64,000 bases of DNA, from positions 4,880,001 through 4,944,000 of the forward strand of contig NZ_CP069396.1 in the NCBI RefSeq assembly GCF_016887565.1, given 5' to 3'. Positions 42,666 through 52,172 of the stretch are shown piece by piece. How positions within the stretch are numbered: the first letter of the stretch is position 1; each line of letters starts with the position of its first letter. Position numbers and translations under genes: made by a program. The DNA comes from Archangium violaceum. Lineage in GTDB: Bacteria; Myxococcota; Myxococcia; Myxococcales; Myxococcaceae. The notes under the pieces were generated by a model, which worked only from the letters and a program-made list of their open reading frames with translations, did not search any database and was not told the origin of the DNA.

Positions 42666-43382
42666 TCAGGCTTCCGGCAGGGAACGCGCTTCCACCGGGG
42701 CCGGAGCAGCGGCGGTGGAGGAGGGGACGGACGGCGTGGTCACGGGGCGCTCGCGCAGCAGCTCGACGAACTCGTCACCCAGCAGCCGCAGCTCCACGAG
42801 GACGCGGGACAGGCGCGCCTGGAAGTAGTTGTAGAAGGCCATGGCCTGCACGGCGACGAGGATGCCCACGGCGGTGGCCACCAGGGCCTCGGAGATGCCC
42901 GTCATCACCGCGGCGGTGCCGCCGGTGCCGCCGGCCTGTACGTCCAGGCCCAGGTCCTTGAAGGACTTCATGATGCCGGCCACCGTGCCGAAGAGGCCCA
43001 CGAACGGGGTCAGCGAGCCGATGGTGGCGAGGATCCACAGGCTGCGGCGCAGCCGCAGGCCCACCTGGGCGCGCTCGCGCTCTACGGCGGAGTCCACCCC
43101 GTCACAGGTGCCGCGGGTGCGCTCGAAGCGGTCGAGGCCGGCGATGAAGATGTCGGCCACGGCGGCGTCCGAGCGCTCGGCGGCCGTGCGGGCGGCGGCG
43201 ACGTCTCCGCGCAGCAGGTGCTTGTTGACGATCTCCCCGAGCGCCCGGGAGCGCTCACTCACCCCCCAGAGGGCGATCAACCGCTCGATGGCCACGACCA
43301 GTGCCACCACGGAGGCGAGGAGGAGGGCGGCGAGGGTGAAGCCGCCAATGCGCAGGTAGTGGAGAATGTCGGAGAGGCTCAT
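42666..43382 (-). CDS. MotA/TolQ/ExbB-family proton channel protein
   Basis: A 238-residue protein with three membrane segments (about 12-36, 115-140, 165-185) and the family block IGSLTPFVGLFGTVAGIMKSF. The tail is Pro/Ala-rich. It is the first gene of the ExbB-ExbD pair and diverges, with 43 bp between starts, from the lipoprotein at 43426. Confidence 0.9.
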   Translation of the reverse strand: MSLSDILHYLRIGGFTLAALLLASVVALVVAIERLIALWGVSERSRALGEIVNKHLLRGDVAAARTAAERSDAAVADIFIAGLDRFERTRGTCDGVDSAVERERAQVGLRLRRSLWILATIGSLTPFVGLFGTVAGIMKSFKDLGLDVQAGGTGGTAAVMTGISEALVATAVGILVAVQAMAFYNYFQARLSRVLVELRLLGDEFVELLRERPVTTPSVPSSTAAAPAPVEARSLPEA

Positions 43383-43425
43383 GCAATGGTGGCCAGGAGG
43401 GTCGGCCTGGCGCGAGACTTAAGCC

Positions 43426-44247
43426 ATGAACCGCGCAGCCGCAGCAATCTTCCTGGCCCTCTTCTGTTCAGGCTGTCCCAAGCGCATCGATTTCGGCCCT
43501 CGGGGGCAGATCACGGACGCCCAGGAGCTCTTCCAGCTCACCCGCTCGGCCCAGGAGCGGGTGGTCTCCCTCCAGGGGGACGGGAAGCTCCGGGTGGAGT
43601 CGCCCCAGGGGACGGGGAGTGTCTCGGCGTACCTGGCCGCCATGCGACCGGGCCTGCTGCGGGTGGAGATGTTCGATTTCTTCAACCGGCCCATCGCCGT
43701 CCTGGTGACGGACGGGCAACGGTTCGGCCTCTTCCAGGCCCAGGAGAACAGGTTCTACCAGGGGCCGGCGACCCCGAGGAACCTGTCGCGCTTCCTGCCC
43801 GTGGCCCTGCCGAGCGAGGAGCTCGTCTCCGTGATGCTCGGTCAGGTGCCCTTCATCCCCGCCGAGCGGATGACGCTCTCCCTGGACGAGAAGGAGCGGG
43901 TCTACATCCTCACGCTCCACCAGGGCGCGGTGTCCCAGGTGCTCCGGGTCGAGCCCGGGAACCTCCGGGTGGTGCGCAGCGAGGTGCGGGGGGCGCGGGC
44001 CTATGACCTCGAGTACGACCACTTCAAGGAGCACGGGGAGCTCGTCCTGCCCCACGAGGTGAAGCTCCTGGCCTCCACGGCGGACACCTCCCTGGGCCTG
44101 CGCTACACCGATATCACCCTCAACGAATCTCCGGACCTCACCCTGTTCGACCTCGCCGCCCCCGAGGGCGTGCCCGTGGTGGACGTGGACGAGGACGGCC
44201 AGTCCCTGCCCCCCGTCGCCCTCCCGCCCGTCTCGCCCGGCTCTTGA
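43426..44247 (+). CDS. LolA/LolB-fold-like lipoprotein
   Basis: A 273-residue lipoprotein (lipobox FCSGC, Cys17). The mature part has a beta-rich pattern like LolB/DUF4292 proteins: GDGKLRVES, GLLRVEMFDFFNRPIAVLVTDG, then strands to about 240, and an acidic Pro-rich tail. It may bind lipid or lipoprotein at the outer membrane. Family assignment is from pattern only. Confidence 0.68.
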   Translation: MNRAAAAIFLALFCSGCPKRIDFGPRGQITDAQELFQLTRSAQERVVSLQGDGKLRVESPQGTGSVSAYLAAMRPGLLRVEMFDFFNRPIAVLVTDGQRFGLFQAQENRFYQGPATPRNLSRFLPVALPSEELVSVMLGQVPFIPAERMTLSLDEKERVYILTLHQGAVSQVLRVEPGNLRVVRSEVRGARAYDLEYDHFKEHGELVLPHEVKLLASTADTSLGLRYTDITLNESPDLTLFDLAAPEGVPVVDVDEDGQSLPPVALPPVSPGS

Positions 44248-44336
44248 GCGAGCGGCTTCAAGAATTCAGCAACCGTTTGAATCTCGGGTAGAGTGGCCAG
44301 ACCGGCGGGTCCGTTGGGACTTCCCGAGACAGCGAC

Positions 44337-45083
44337 ATGGCACAGATCAAGCTCGGTGAACTGCTGATCAAGGCGAACGTGCTCCAGGAGAGCCAGCTCA
44401 AGGCCGCGTTGGCGGAGCAGGCGAAGTGGGGCGGAAAGCTGGGAGAGATCCTGGTCCGGATGAACCTCGTGTCCGAGGACATCCTGGTCCGGGCCCTGTC
44501 CAAGCAGCTCGCCATCCCCGCGGTGAACCTGGACGCGGTGAAGGAGATCGCGCCGCACGTGCTCAACCGCGTGCCGGTGCAGACGGCGCGGGACTTCTCG
44601 GTGCTGCCGCTGCAACTGCGCGACGACGGGAAGACGCTGGTGGTGGCGATCTCGGACCCGCTCAACGTGCGGCAGTTGGACGAGCTGCGCGCCATCACCA
44701 AGTGCCGCATCGTGCCCAACGTGGCCGGGCGCACGGCGATCGCGCGGGCCATGGCGCGCTTCTACGAGGACCAGGGCGAGCTGGCGGACGCGGACACCAA
44801 CTTCAAGGTGGTGGACGCCCAGGGCCGCACGGTCGTCAAGCACATGGACGTCCCGGGTGGGGGCGCCCCCGCGGCGGCTCCGGCGCCGACTCCGGCTCCC
44901 ATGCCGATCAACCCGTCGCGCGAGGTGCCGTCGGTGCGTGGCGGCGGCAGCCCGGTGGAGCTGCTGCGCAGCGTGGAGGAGGTGCAGCGCAAGGAGGTGG
45001 CGGCCCTCAAGGCCATGGTGGAGCTGCTCATCGAGAAGGGCGTCTTCACCCGCGACGAGTACCTGGCGAAGGTCAAGCGGTAG
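44337..45083 (+). CDS. stand-alone GspE N-terminal (MshEN-like) domain protein, first
   Basis: A 248-residue protein. Residues 1-60 contain two consecutive MshEN-type motifs (KLGELLIKANVLQESQLKAAL and KLGEILVRMNLVSEDILVRAL), followed by the second half of the GspE N-terminal fold to about 150. A Pro/Ala linker and a short helical end domain (about 205-248) follow. There is no ATPase domain. In type II secretion ATPases this domain can bind cyclic di-GMP, so a receptor or adaptor role is possible. It pairs with the next gene. Confidence 0.8.
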   Translation: MAQIKLGELLIKANVLQESQLKAALAEQAKWGGKLGEILVRMNLVSEDILVRALSKQLAIPAVNLDAVKEIAPHVLNRVPVQTARDFSVLPLQLRDDGKTLVVAISDPLNVRQLDELRAITKCRIVPNVAGRTAIARAMARFYEDQGELADADTNFKVVDAQGRTVVKHMDVPGGGAPAAAPAPTPAPMPINPSREVPSVRGGGSPVELLRSVEEVQRKEVAALKAMVELLIEKGVFTRDEYLAKVKR

Positions 45084-45104
45084 GCCGTCCAGCCCCGGGT
45101 TCGT

Positions 45105-46253
45105 ATGCGCAAGAAGATCGGCGAGCTCCTCATCGAGTCCGGAGCTGTCAGTCAGGAGCAGGTCCGCAAGGCGCTCGGCCAGCAGCGGGCCTATGGGCAC
45201 GGCCGGCGGCTGGGCTCGGTCATCATCACCCTGGGCTTCGCCTCTCCCGCGGCGGTGGCCCGGGCCCTGGCGCACCAGTTCAGCCTGCCCTTCGTGGAGC
45301 TTCCCGAGGTTGCCGAGCACGTGCGCTCGATCGTCTCGCTCGACTTCCAGGCCGAGCACCGCATCGTCCCGTTCCGGCTCGAGCGGGAAGGGAGGAGCGA
45401 GCGGTTGCACGTGGCGGTGGATGATCCCTCGGACCTGTCCATCGTGGACGAGCTGAGCTTCCAGCTCAACAAGCCCATCCGGGTGCACGTGGCCGCCGAG
45501 GACGACCTCGATCGCTCGCTGGACCTCGTGCGGGGCCAGGTGGTGGATCCCCTCGCGTTGGGCGAGGACTCAGGTGAGGCGCTGGAGCTGGAGAACAGCG
45601 TCGGCATGGTGGCGGGGAGCTGGCAGGGTCAGGCCCCGAGGGCCGCGTCGCAGTCCGCCGCGGCCCTGCTCGACTGGGAGCTGCCGCCGGCCCCGCCCCT
45701 CCCGCTGCTCGCGGAAGACGACGACATCACGCTCATCACCCCGAGGTCCGCCTTGAAGCCAAAGCCCCCGGCACCGCCACCGTTCGATGAGGAGGACGAT
45801 GAAATCACCCTCATCACGCCTCGGGCCCCGGTGAAGTCGAAGGCCTCCGCGGCCCCGCCGCCTCCTCCTCCGCAGGAGAGCGAGGATGTCCTCGACGAGC
45901 TGCTCGGCGAGCCCGAGCCCGAGCCCAAGGGCCGGCCCGCCCCGCCCATGCTGTCGGCCCCGCCCGTGTTGACTCCCACGCCCGCCACACCCGCCAAGGG
46001 GGTGCCGGTGGTCGTCTTCGGCGGTGCCGCCCAGGGTCTGCCGCAGCCGCCTCCGCCTCCGGATCTCTCCGACATCTCCGAAGAGGACCTGAAGGTGCTC
46101 GAGGAGATCGAGCGGATCGCGGATGGGGACGAGTCGACGCTGCACACGGAGAAGGTGAAGCCCGCGCGCATGGTGGCCAGCCTCATCCGCCTGCTCATCC
46201 GCAAGCGCGTCATCCACGAGGAGGAGTTCCTGGAGGAGCTGTCCCGGAAGTGA
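45105..46253 (+). CDS. stand-alone GspE N-terminal (MshEN-like) domain protein, second
   Basis: A 382-residue paralog of the preceding gene. It has the MshEN motifs ([43 protein letters not shown]), then a long disordered region with a duplicated segment ([11 protein letters not shown] near 202 and [11 protein letters not shown] near 226), acidic and proline runs, and a C-terminal helix pair (about 340-382) also resembling the end of the first protein. No ATPase domain. It starts 22 bp after the first gene. Confidence 0.8.
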   Translation: MRKKIGELLIESGAVSQEQVRKALGQQRAYGHGRRLGSVIITLGFASPAAVARALAHQFSLPFVELPEVAEHVRSIVSLDFQAEHRIVPFRLEREGRSERLHVAVDDPSDLSIVDELSFQLNKPIRVHVAAEDDLDRSLDLVRGQVVDPLALGEDSGEALELENSVGMVAGSWQGQAPRAASQSAAALLDWELPPAPPLPLLAEDDDITLITPRSALKPKPPAPPPFDEEDDEITLITPRAPVKSKASAAPPPPPPQESEDVLDELLGEPEPEPKGRPAPPMLSAPPVLTPTPATPAKGVPVVVFGGAAQGLPQPPPPPDLSDISEEDLKVLEEIERIADGDESTLHTEKVKPARMVASLIRLLIRKRVIHEEEFLEELSRK

Positions 46254-46291
46254 CGCCCCGGGCCGGGTGTTCTGGCCCGGCCGTGAGCCTT

Positions 46292-47284
46292 ATGTCCGAG
46301 CCCCTCCTCGACGTCCGTGGCCTGAAGACCCAGCTCTCCCTGGAGGAGGGCCCGGTGCTGGCCGTGGACGACGTGTCCTTCTCCATCCCGCCCGGAGGCA
46401 CGTTGGGGGTGGTGGGGGAGAGCGGCTGTGGCAAGAGCCTCACCGCGCTCTCGGTGATGCGGCTGGTGCCGGAGCCGCCCGGCCGGGTGGTGGGCGGGCA
46501 GATCCGCTTCCAGGGGGAGGACCTGCTCGCGCTCCCCGAGGGGAAGATGCGTCGCGTCCGGGGGCGTCACCTCTCCATGGTCTTCCAGGAGCCGATGACC
46601 TCGCTCAACCCCGTCTACACGGTGGGCGAGCAGATCGCCGAGGGCGTGCGGCTGCACCAGGGCCTGTCGCGCTCCGCCGCGCGGGAGCACGCGGTGGAGA
46701 TGTTGCGGCAGGTGGGAATCCCCGCCCCCGAGCAGCGCGTGGATGGCTATCCGCACCAGCTCTCGGGAGGCATGCGGCAGCGGGTGATGATCGCCATGGC
46801 GCTCGCGTGTGGCCCGGAGCTGCTCATCGCGGACGAGCCCACCACGGCGCTGGATGTCACCATCCAGGCGCAGATCCTCGAGCTGTTGAAGCGGCTCCAG
46901 GCCGAGCGCCACATGGCGGTGATGTTGATCACCCATGACCTGGGGGTGGTGGCCGAGAGCTGTGACGCGGTGGTGGTGATGTACGCGGGCCGAGTGGTGG
47001 AGCGGGCGCCGGTGAAGGCGCTGTTCCGCCAGCCGGCGCACCCGTACACGGCGGGGCTGCTGCGCTCCATCCCCGCGCTCCACGAGGCGGGGGCGGCGGG
47101 GGAGCGCCCGCGGCTGAAGACGATTCCGGGCATGGTGCCGAGCCTCCGCCGGCTGCCCGGGGGCTGCCGCTTCCGCGACCGTTGTGAGCGCGCGTTGGAC
47201 ATCTGCGCGAGGGTGGAGCCGGCGCTGGAGCCCAAGCGCGATGGCCAGGAGGCCGCGTGTCACAACCCGGTGCCCGCGCCATGA
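46292..47284 (+). CDS. oligopeptide/dipeptide ABC transporter ATPase, OppD/DppD type
   Basis: A 330-residue ABC ATPase: Walker A GESGCGKS (about 44-51), signature LSGGMRQR, Walker [13 protein letters not shown], and the C-terminal peptide-transporter domain with cysteines ([12 protein letters not shown], a possible iron-sulfur site). Start at 46292 gives the usual N-terminus; no strong ribosome site is visible. It is coupled to the OppF-type gene by ATGA. No permease or binding protein lies next to it. Confidence 0.92.
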   Translation: MSEPLLDVRGLKTQLSLEEGPVLAVDDVSFSIPPGGTLGVVGESGCGKSLTALSVMRLVPEPPGRVVGGQIRFQGEDLLALPEGKMRRVRGRHLSMVFQEPMTSLNPVYTVGEQIAEGVRLHQGLSRSAAREHAVEMLRQVGIPAPEQRVDGYPHQLSGGMRQRVMIAMALACGPELLIADEPTTALDVTIQAQILELLKRLQAERHMAVMLITHDLGVVAESCDAVVVMYAGRVVERAPVKALFRQPAHPYTAGLLRSIPALHEAGAAGERPRLKTIPGMVPSLRRLPGGCRFRDRCERALDICARVEPALEPKRDGQEAACHNPVPAP

Positions 47285-48312
47285 CCGAGCCCCTGCTGCG
47301 AGTGAGAGAGCTGAAGACGCACTTCCCGGTGCGAGGGGGGTTGCTGGGGAGCGTGCGGGGCACGGTGAAGGCGGTGGACGGGGTGGGGTTCGACGTGCGT
47401 CGCGGCGAGACGCTCGGCCTGGTGGGCGAGAGCGGCTGCGGCAAGAGCACCCTGGGGCGCACGCTGCTGCGGCTGGTGGAGCCCACCGAGGGCTCCATCC
47501 GCTTCGAGGGGCTCGAGCTGACGGGCCTCTCCCAGCGTGAGCTGCGTCCCCTGCGGCGGCGGATGCAGCTCGTCTTCCAGGATCCGTACGCCTCGCTCAA
47601 CCCGCGCATGTCGGTGCGGGAGATATTGGGCGAGCCCTTCGCCATCCACGGGTTGGCGCGTGGCCGCGAGCGCGAGGCGAAGGTGGCCGAGCTGTTGGAC
47701 CTCATGGGCCTGCCGCGCGATGCACTGGACCGCTATCCGCACGAGTTCTCGGGTGGCCAGCGCCAGCGCATCGGCATCGCCCGGGCGATCGCGCTGAGGC
47801 CGGACCTGGTCGTCGCCGACGAGCCCATCAGCGCGCTGGACGTCTCCATCCAGGCGCAGATCGTCAACCTGCTGGTGGACCTGCAGCGCGAGCTGGGGCT
47901 CACCTACGTTTTCATCGCGCACGACCTGAAGATCGTCGAGTACGTCTCCACCCGCGTGGCGGTGATGTACCTGGGCCGGATCGTGGAGCTGGCGGACGCG
48001 GCGGACCTCTACCGGAGGCCGAGGCACCCGTACACCCAGGCGCTGCTGTCGGCGGTGCCGGTGCCGGACCCCGAGCGCAAGCGGACGCGCATCATCCTCC
48101 AGGGGGACGTGCCGTCACCGCTCGCGCCGCCGCCTGGATGCACCTTCCACCCTCGCTGCCCGTACGCCATGGAGAGGTGCCGGCGAGAAACGCCGCCGCT
48201 CTACACGTTGGACAACGGGCACACGTCCGCGTGCTTTCTGGTGGAGGAAGACGCGCGGCGGGTCACCCCGGGCGGGCCGGAAGCGGGCGCTCCACCGGTC
48301 TCGGGAGGGTAG
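47281..48312 (+). CDS. oligopeptide/dipeptide ABC transporter ATPase, OppF/DppF type
   Basis: A 343-residue partner of the preceding ATPase, with Walker A GESGCGKS, signature FSGGQRQR, Walker [13 protein letters not shown] and the C-terminal cysteine segment [14 protein letters not shown]. The start overlaps the upstream stop. The permeases are expected elsewhere in the genome. Confidence 0.92.
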   Translation: MTEPLLRVRELKTHFPVRGGLLGSVRGTVKAVDGVGFDVRRGETLGLVGESGCGKSTLGRTLLRLVEPTEGSIRFEGLELTGLSQRELRPLRRRMQLVFQDPYASLNPRMSVREILGEPFAIHGLARGREREAKVAELLDLMGLPRDALDRYPHEFSGGQRQRIGIARAIALRPDLVVADEPISALDVSIQAQIVNLLVDLQRELGLTYVFIAHDLKIVEYVSTRVAVMYLGRIVELADAADLYRRPRHPYTQALLSAVPVPDPERKRTRIILQGDVPSPLAPPPGCTFHPRCPYAMERCRRETPPLYTLDNGHTSACFLVEEDARRVTPGGPEAGAPPVSGG

Positions 48313-48313
48313 G

Positions 48314-48721
48314 GTGTTCTGGCTCAGCCATCATCACGCGGAGGAGTACAACCGCACGTACCTGCTCGGCGGGGTGCGGGTGTGCGCGCGCTGTCTGGGG
48401 ACGTACCCGGTGCTGCTGGCCGTGATGGTGGGCCTCTTCAAGGCACGGGCGCCCCTGGCGTGGCACTGGGACGTGCCGGTGGTGCTCGGCCTCACACTGC
48501 CGGCGCTCGTGGACTGGGCGGTGGGCCGCTTCCGTCCGGCCAGTGGCTCCAACGCCGTGCGCACCCTCACCGGGGTGCTGCTGGGCGTGGCGCTCGGCCG
48601 TTCGTTGTTCATCCACGTGCAGAGGCCCCTGCCGGCGGCGCTGCTGTGGCAGGCCGGATTGGTCGCGGTGGTCGCGCTCCCCGTCCTGTTCGCCACCTCC
48701 AGAGGGCCGAGGAACGAGTAG
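48314..48721 (+). CDS. DUF2085 membrane protein
   Basis: A 135-residue membrane protein with three or four hydrophobic segments and the family motif VCARCLGTYP near 24-33. The start is GTG at 48314, one base after the OppF stop, with GGGAGGG upstream, so it is translated as part of that operon. Its last 54 bases are repeated, diverged, at 48868-48921. Function unknown. Confidence 0.72.
   Translation: MFWLSHHHAEEYNRTYLLGGVRVCARCLGTYPVLLAVMVGLFKARAPLAWHWDVPVVLGLTLPALVDWAVGRFRPASGSNAVRTLTGVLLGVALGRSLFIHVQRPLPAALLWQAGLVAVVALPVLFATSRGPRNE
48668..48721 (+). repeat. gene-end direct repeat, copy A (3' end of DUF2085 gene)
   Basis: 42 of 54 bases match 48868-48921 in direct orientation, exactly 200 bp apart, both ending in TAG. 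The encoded ends are LPVLFATSRGPRNE and RPVILATYRGPKNG. Confidence 0.72.
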
Positions 48722-48996
48722 GCCTGTCGTGGACCGTGGCTTCAGCCCGCAACTGCCCACGGGCCCACGGTGTAGTCGCCCTGGCCCCAGCATGTGGGTG
48801 CTCCAGGTGTGCTTGGGGTGGGGGCCTTCCCGCCGACCGTGCGAGCAGGCGAGCTGACGGGATGACAGTGGCCGCGCGCCCTGTCATTCTCGCCACTTAC
48901 AGAGGGCCAAAAAACGGGTAGACCCGAATCGCCCCACGCCCGTTTGAAGCGGGCGAGAGGGGTTGAGGACAAGGCACGAGGCCCTGAATTGGGGGA
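48722..48996 (+). other. intergenic stretch before the ECF sigma gene, with gene-end remnant
   Basis: 275 bp without a complete gene. It holds the diverged second copy of the DUF2085 gene end (48868-48921). I see no clear ECF-type promoter (GGAAC plus GTC at the right distance). Confidence 0.5.
48868..48921 (+). repeat. gene-end direct repeat, copy B (remnant)
   Basis: A diverged copy of the DUF2085 3' end that keeps frame and stop codon (VILATYRGPKNG-stop). It has no recognisable gene body in front of it. It lies 75 bp before the sigma-factor start. Confidence 0.72.
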
Positions 48997-49629
48997 GTGT
49001 TGGGACTGGAGACCTCAGACGAACGGCTGATGCTCGCCTTTCGGGCGGGGGATGCGCGTGCGTTCGAGGTGCTGGTGCGCAGGCACCGGACACCGGTGTT
49101 CAACTTCATCCTCCGTTTCACCAGCCACCGTGCCCGGGCGGAAGACGTGCTGCAGGAGACGTGGCTGAAGGTGGTGCGCAGCGCGCCGGAGTACGAGGCG
49201 AAGGCGAAGTTCACCACCTGGCTCTACACGATTGCGAGGAACCTCTGCGTGGACAGCGCGCGCAAAGAGAGCTACCGGCAGACGGCCTCGCTGGAGGCGC
49301 CCACGACGGGTGCCGAGGGCGACGAGGGCCGTTCCCTGGGTGAGGCCCTGCCGGACGAGGGGATGAGCCCGGAGCGCGGCGCCTACAATGCCCGCGTGCG
49401 GCCGCTGCTGGAGCGCGCGCTGGCCAGCCTTCCGGAGGAGCAGCGCGAGGTCTTCGTGTTGCGCGAGTACAGCGGTATCCCCTTCAAGGAGATCGCTGAG
49501 GTAACAGGAGTGTCCGAGAACACGGTGAAGAGCCGCATGCGCTATGCCCTCGAGGGGCTGCGCCGGAGGCTGGCCGAGCTCGGAGTGGACGGCGACCTGG
49601 CCGAGGACGGAAGGACGGTGGCGGGATGA
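48997..49629 (+). CDS. ECF-type RNA polymerase sigma factor
   Basis: A 210-residue sigma factor. Region 2 (about 10-80) includes FEVLVRRHRTPVFNF and EDVLQETWLKVVRS, with the promoter -10 helix KAKFTTWLYTIARNLCVD; region 4 (about 140-195) has LPEEQREVFVLREYSGIPFKEIAEVTGVSENTVKSR. The start is GTG (48997) or TTG (49000) just behind a GGGGGAG site. The stop overlaps the anti-sigma start (ATGA), the usual coupling. Confidence 0.93.
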   Translation: MLGLETSDERLMLAFRAGDARAFEVLVRRHRTPVFNFILRFTSHRARAEDVLQETWLKVVRSAPEYEAKAKFTTWLYTIARNLCVDSARKESYRQTASLEAPTTGAEGDEGRSLGEALPDEGMSPERGAYNARVRPLLERALASLPEEQREVFVLREYSGIPFKEIAEVTGVSENTVKSRMRYALEGLRRRLAELGVDGDLAEDGRTVAG

Positions 49630-51074
49630 AGCCCCAGGGCAGCCATGCACACGAGGATCGGCTGTTGGACTTCGCCTATGACGAGCTCCCGCCCACGGAG
49701 GCTCGTCAGATGGAACTGCACGTGCAGGGCTGTGCGCGCTGCACGGAGGCACTCCACGGCATACGAGGGGTGCGCACCACGATGTCCCGGCTGCCGCTGG
49801 AGGCCGCGCCGGACACGGGGTTGGAATCGCTGATGGCGTACGCGCAGCAGGCCGCGCGCCGGTCCGCGGCGGGACCCGAGCCGGCGCCCCGTTGGTGGCG
49901 CCGCCTGCTGGCGCCCGCGCTGGGCATGGCGGCCGTGGGTGTGTTCGGCGTGGTGGTCCTCCAGGTGAACCGGGAGGTGGACCTGAGCCCGGTGCAGAGC
50001 AAGAAGGAGGTCGCGCGGGATCAGGTCGCTCCGCAGAGCAAGGACGTGGCGAGCCCCACGCCCGCCGCGCCCACCGCCGCGCCGGGGTTTTCCAAGGCCG
50101 AGCAGCTCCACGCGGAGTTCGACGAGGAGGTGCGCGCCAAATCCACGCAGAAGAAGGCGCCGGCGCCGCAGAAGCCCATGCGCCGCGCGGAGGAGCGGGC
50201 GGACTGGTCCAACGCGGGGGCGGGCAGTCCGGGAGGCTTCCCGGAGAAAAAGGTCGCGCTGGGGGACGACGAGGACCTGGGGGCCTTTGGTGGACTCTCG
50301 ACGAAGGGAGTCTCGAGCTCCAAGCGTGGCGCGGCCAAGAGCAAGAGCATGCCCTTGCCGTCGACCGCGCAGCGTGCCGAACCCAGTCAGGACTGGGATG
50401 AGGCTCCGGCGCAAGAGCTGATGGCGGGGGCTCCTACGACCGGGGGCCCCATTCCTGGCGAGTCCCAGCAGGCCACGGAGTACGCGCCGTCTGGCAGTGT
50501 GATGAAGATCAGCGGCTCCACGGCGCGTCCGGCATCCGTGGCGAGCGTGGCCTCCGCGAATGATGACTACGCGCAGCGGCAGGCCCCGGGACGAGCCCAG
50601 GCTCCCGCCGCCATGCCGCCGCCACCTCCTCCAGCGCCGGCGGAACAGCCTCCGATGGCCGCTGTGACCGTTGCTCAGGCGGAGGGTGTGGATGCCCAGA
50701 AGACCGAGGAGGCGGAGAGTGCTCGTGGGAAGGCCAGCGCCGGGAGGAACACTCCTTCGCCGGCGGAACTCCTGAGGCAGGCCGATGTGGCCTCGCGCTC
50801 CGGGGACAAGGTGCAGGAGGCTGCCTTCCTGCGAGCGGCACTGAGCGCTGGAGCCCAGGGGGCGCAGCGATTGGATGCGCTCTCCCGGCTGTGTGAGGCG
50901 GAGTTCGATCTGGGCCGTCGGCAGAGTGCCATCGAGATCTGCAGGAGGCTGATGGCGGAGGCGCCCGGCTCACGAGTGGCCCGGCAGGCACAGCGTCGGC
51001 TGGAGAGCGAGCAGCCATCTCCGGCGGACGAAGCCGACAGCGAGTCCAAGAGCGCGGCCCCCGCGACGAAGTAG
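49626..51074 (+). CDS. zinc-finger anti-sigma factor with long periplasmic region
   Basis: A 482-residue membrane protein. The zf-HC2 domain at the N-terminus has HVQGCARC (HxxxCxxC, about 32-39) and would hold the sigma factor. One membrane segment (about 95-115) leads to a long outer region that is low-complexity, rich in Ala, Pro and Lys, ending in a helical TPR-like part (about 375-465, SPAELLRQADVASRSGDK, EICRRLMAEAPGSRVA). This region could be a target of regulated cleavage. It is far longer than common anti-sigma factors. Confidence 0.85.
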   Translation: MKPQGSHAHEDRLLDFAYDELPPTEARQMELHVQGCARCTEALHGIRGVRTTMSRLPLEAAPDTGLESLMAYAQQAARRSAAGPEPAPRWWRRLLAPALGMAAVGVFGVVVLQVNREVDLSPVQSKKEVARDQVAPQSKDVASPTPAAPTAAPGFSKAEQLHAEFDEEVRAKSTQKKAPAPQKPMRRAEERADWSNAGAGSPGGFPEKKVALGDDEDLGAFGGLSTKGVSSSKRGAAKSKSMPLPSTAQRAEPSQDWDEAPAQELMAGAPTTGGPIPGESQQATEYAPSGSVMKISGSTARPASVASVASANDDYAQRQAPGRAQAPAAMPPPPPPAPAEQPPMAAVTVAQAEGVDAQKTEEAESARGKASAGRNTPSPAELLRQADVASRSGDKVQEAAFLRAALSAGAQGAQRLDALSRLCEAEFDLGRRQSAIEICRRLMAEAPGSRVARQAQRRLESEQPSPADEADSESKSAAPATK

Positions 51075-51087
51075 GGCCCAACCCAAC

Positions 51088-51124
51088 CTCCCTCTCCCTC
51101 TGGGAGAGGGTCGGGGTGAGGGTA
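51088..51124 (+). repeat. dispersed palindromic repeat, copy 5
   Basis: CCCTCTCCC with GGGAGAGGG, then TCGGGGTGAGGGTA; almost identical to copy 4. It lies 13 bp after the anti-sigma stop, before the convergent gene ending at 51193. Confidence 0.88.
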
Positions 51125-51192
51125 TAAGTCCCCGCGCTCCCCCCCGAGAACCCAAGAGAACCCGTTCCCGGCCCGTGGTCACCCCCGCCGCG

Positions 51193-51948
51193 TCAAGGCG
51201 TCGCGTGACCCCCTCTATCGGGAAGCGGGAGCAGGTCGGGATTGAAAGCACCGCGGAAGACGATGTCCTCGCCCTTGGGATCGCGCAGGAGCCAGGGCTC
51301 GCCCGAGGGCGAAATACCCACGGGGTGGATCTCATAGGCGACACCGCCCTCCATGACGTAGAGCAGCAGCGAGCCGGGAGGAACATTCGAGGGCAGAGCC
51401 TCGGGCGAGTCGATCTTCTGGATGCGGAAGGGAAGAGGCGCGAACGAGCGGGTGCGGACCGGGGTGGTCTGCCCCATCGTCACCTGCTGCAGGGTGGCCT
51501 CCCAGGCGACGAGGTCCTCGGGTGCGGAGCCCTGGTTCTGCAGCTCGCTCACCATGCGGCCATGGAGATCCCTCGCCACGCGGAGGATCCTCAGGTTGGC
51601 GGAGTCAGCGGTGCGTCCCGCGACGACCACGCCCTCGCGGTTGCCCCAGAGGGCAATCACCAATCCACCAAGGATGAGCAGGGACCAGAACAGCCGTGCG
51701 CTGCGCCCGCGCAGGGCCTGGACGAGCACGGCCGTCATGCCCACGAGCGCCGCGAGTACCGCCAGCAGCAGCTCCGGACGAGGAGGCGGACCGGCGTGAA
51801 AGAGCTGGAGCTGCGAGTGGAGCAGGTGCTGAGCCTCGGGCCAGCCGGACACGAGGCAGATCGCCGTGAAGCCCGCGAAGACGATCGCGTGGATGAGCCG
51901 GAGCGGCAGGGAGGAATCCTGCCGCGCGGCGGAGGAGGACGACTTCAC
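51193..51948 (-). CDS. membrane protein of the Tad-like operon
   Basis: A 251-residue protein with three hydrophobic segments in the first 105 residues (LIHAIVFAGFTAICLV; LLLAVLAALVGMTAVLV; LFWSLLILGGLVIALW) and a C-terminal domain of about 145 residues outside, beginning with a helix and ending in strands (GSLLLYVMEGGVAYEIHPVG). The GTG start overlaps the pilin-like gene stop (GTGA). Last gene of the seven-gene minus-strand operon. No family recognised. Confidence 0.68.
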   Translation of the reverse strand: MKSSSSAARQDSSLPLRLIHAIVFAGFTAICLVSGWPEAQHLLHSQLQLFHAGPPPRPELLLAVLAALVGMTAVLVQALRGRSARLFWSLLILGGLVIALWGNREGVVVAGRTADSANLRILRVARDLHGRMVSELQNQGSAPEDLVAWEATLQQVTMGQTTPVRTRSFAPLPFRIQKIDSPEALPSNVPPGSLLLYVMEGGVAYEIHPVGISPSGEPWLLRDPKGEDIVFRGAFNPDLLPLPDRGGHATP

Positions 51949-52172
51949 GGGAACGGCAGGTTCAGCACGAAGTAGAACGAGTCGTAATAGATCTGGTACG
52001 CGCGCAGGAAGACGTCGATGACGTTCATCTCCTCCTTCCCGTTGCCCAGGTTGACGCTCATCGTGACGACGAGCCCGAACAAGAGGATCCAGTTGAGGAA
52101 GGAGTACTCGACCATCGCCTGTCCACGAGGATGACGGCGGCGGAGCGAGGGGCGGCGAGAGGGGGTCTTCAT
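51945..52172 (-). CDS. small pilin-like protein
   Basis: A 75-residue protein. A basic leader (KTPSRRPSLRRRHPRG) is followed by QAMVEYSFLNWILLFGLVVTMSV, a hydrophobic segment with a Glu five residues into it, like the prepilin-peptidase site and E5 of Flp/TadE-type pilins. The C-terminal part is short and aromatic (AYQIYYDSFYFVLNLPF). It is coupled by ATGA to the upstream gene. It could be a major or minor pseudopilin. Confidence 0.65.
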   Translation of the reverse strand: MKTPSRRPSLRRRHPRGQAMVEYSFLNWILLFGLVVTMSVNLGNGKEEMNVIDVFLRAYQIYYDSFYFVLNLPFP

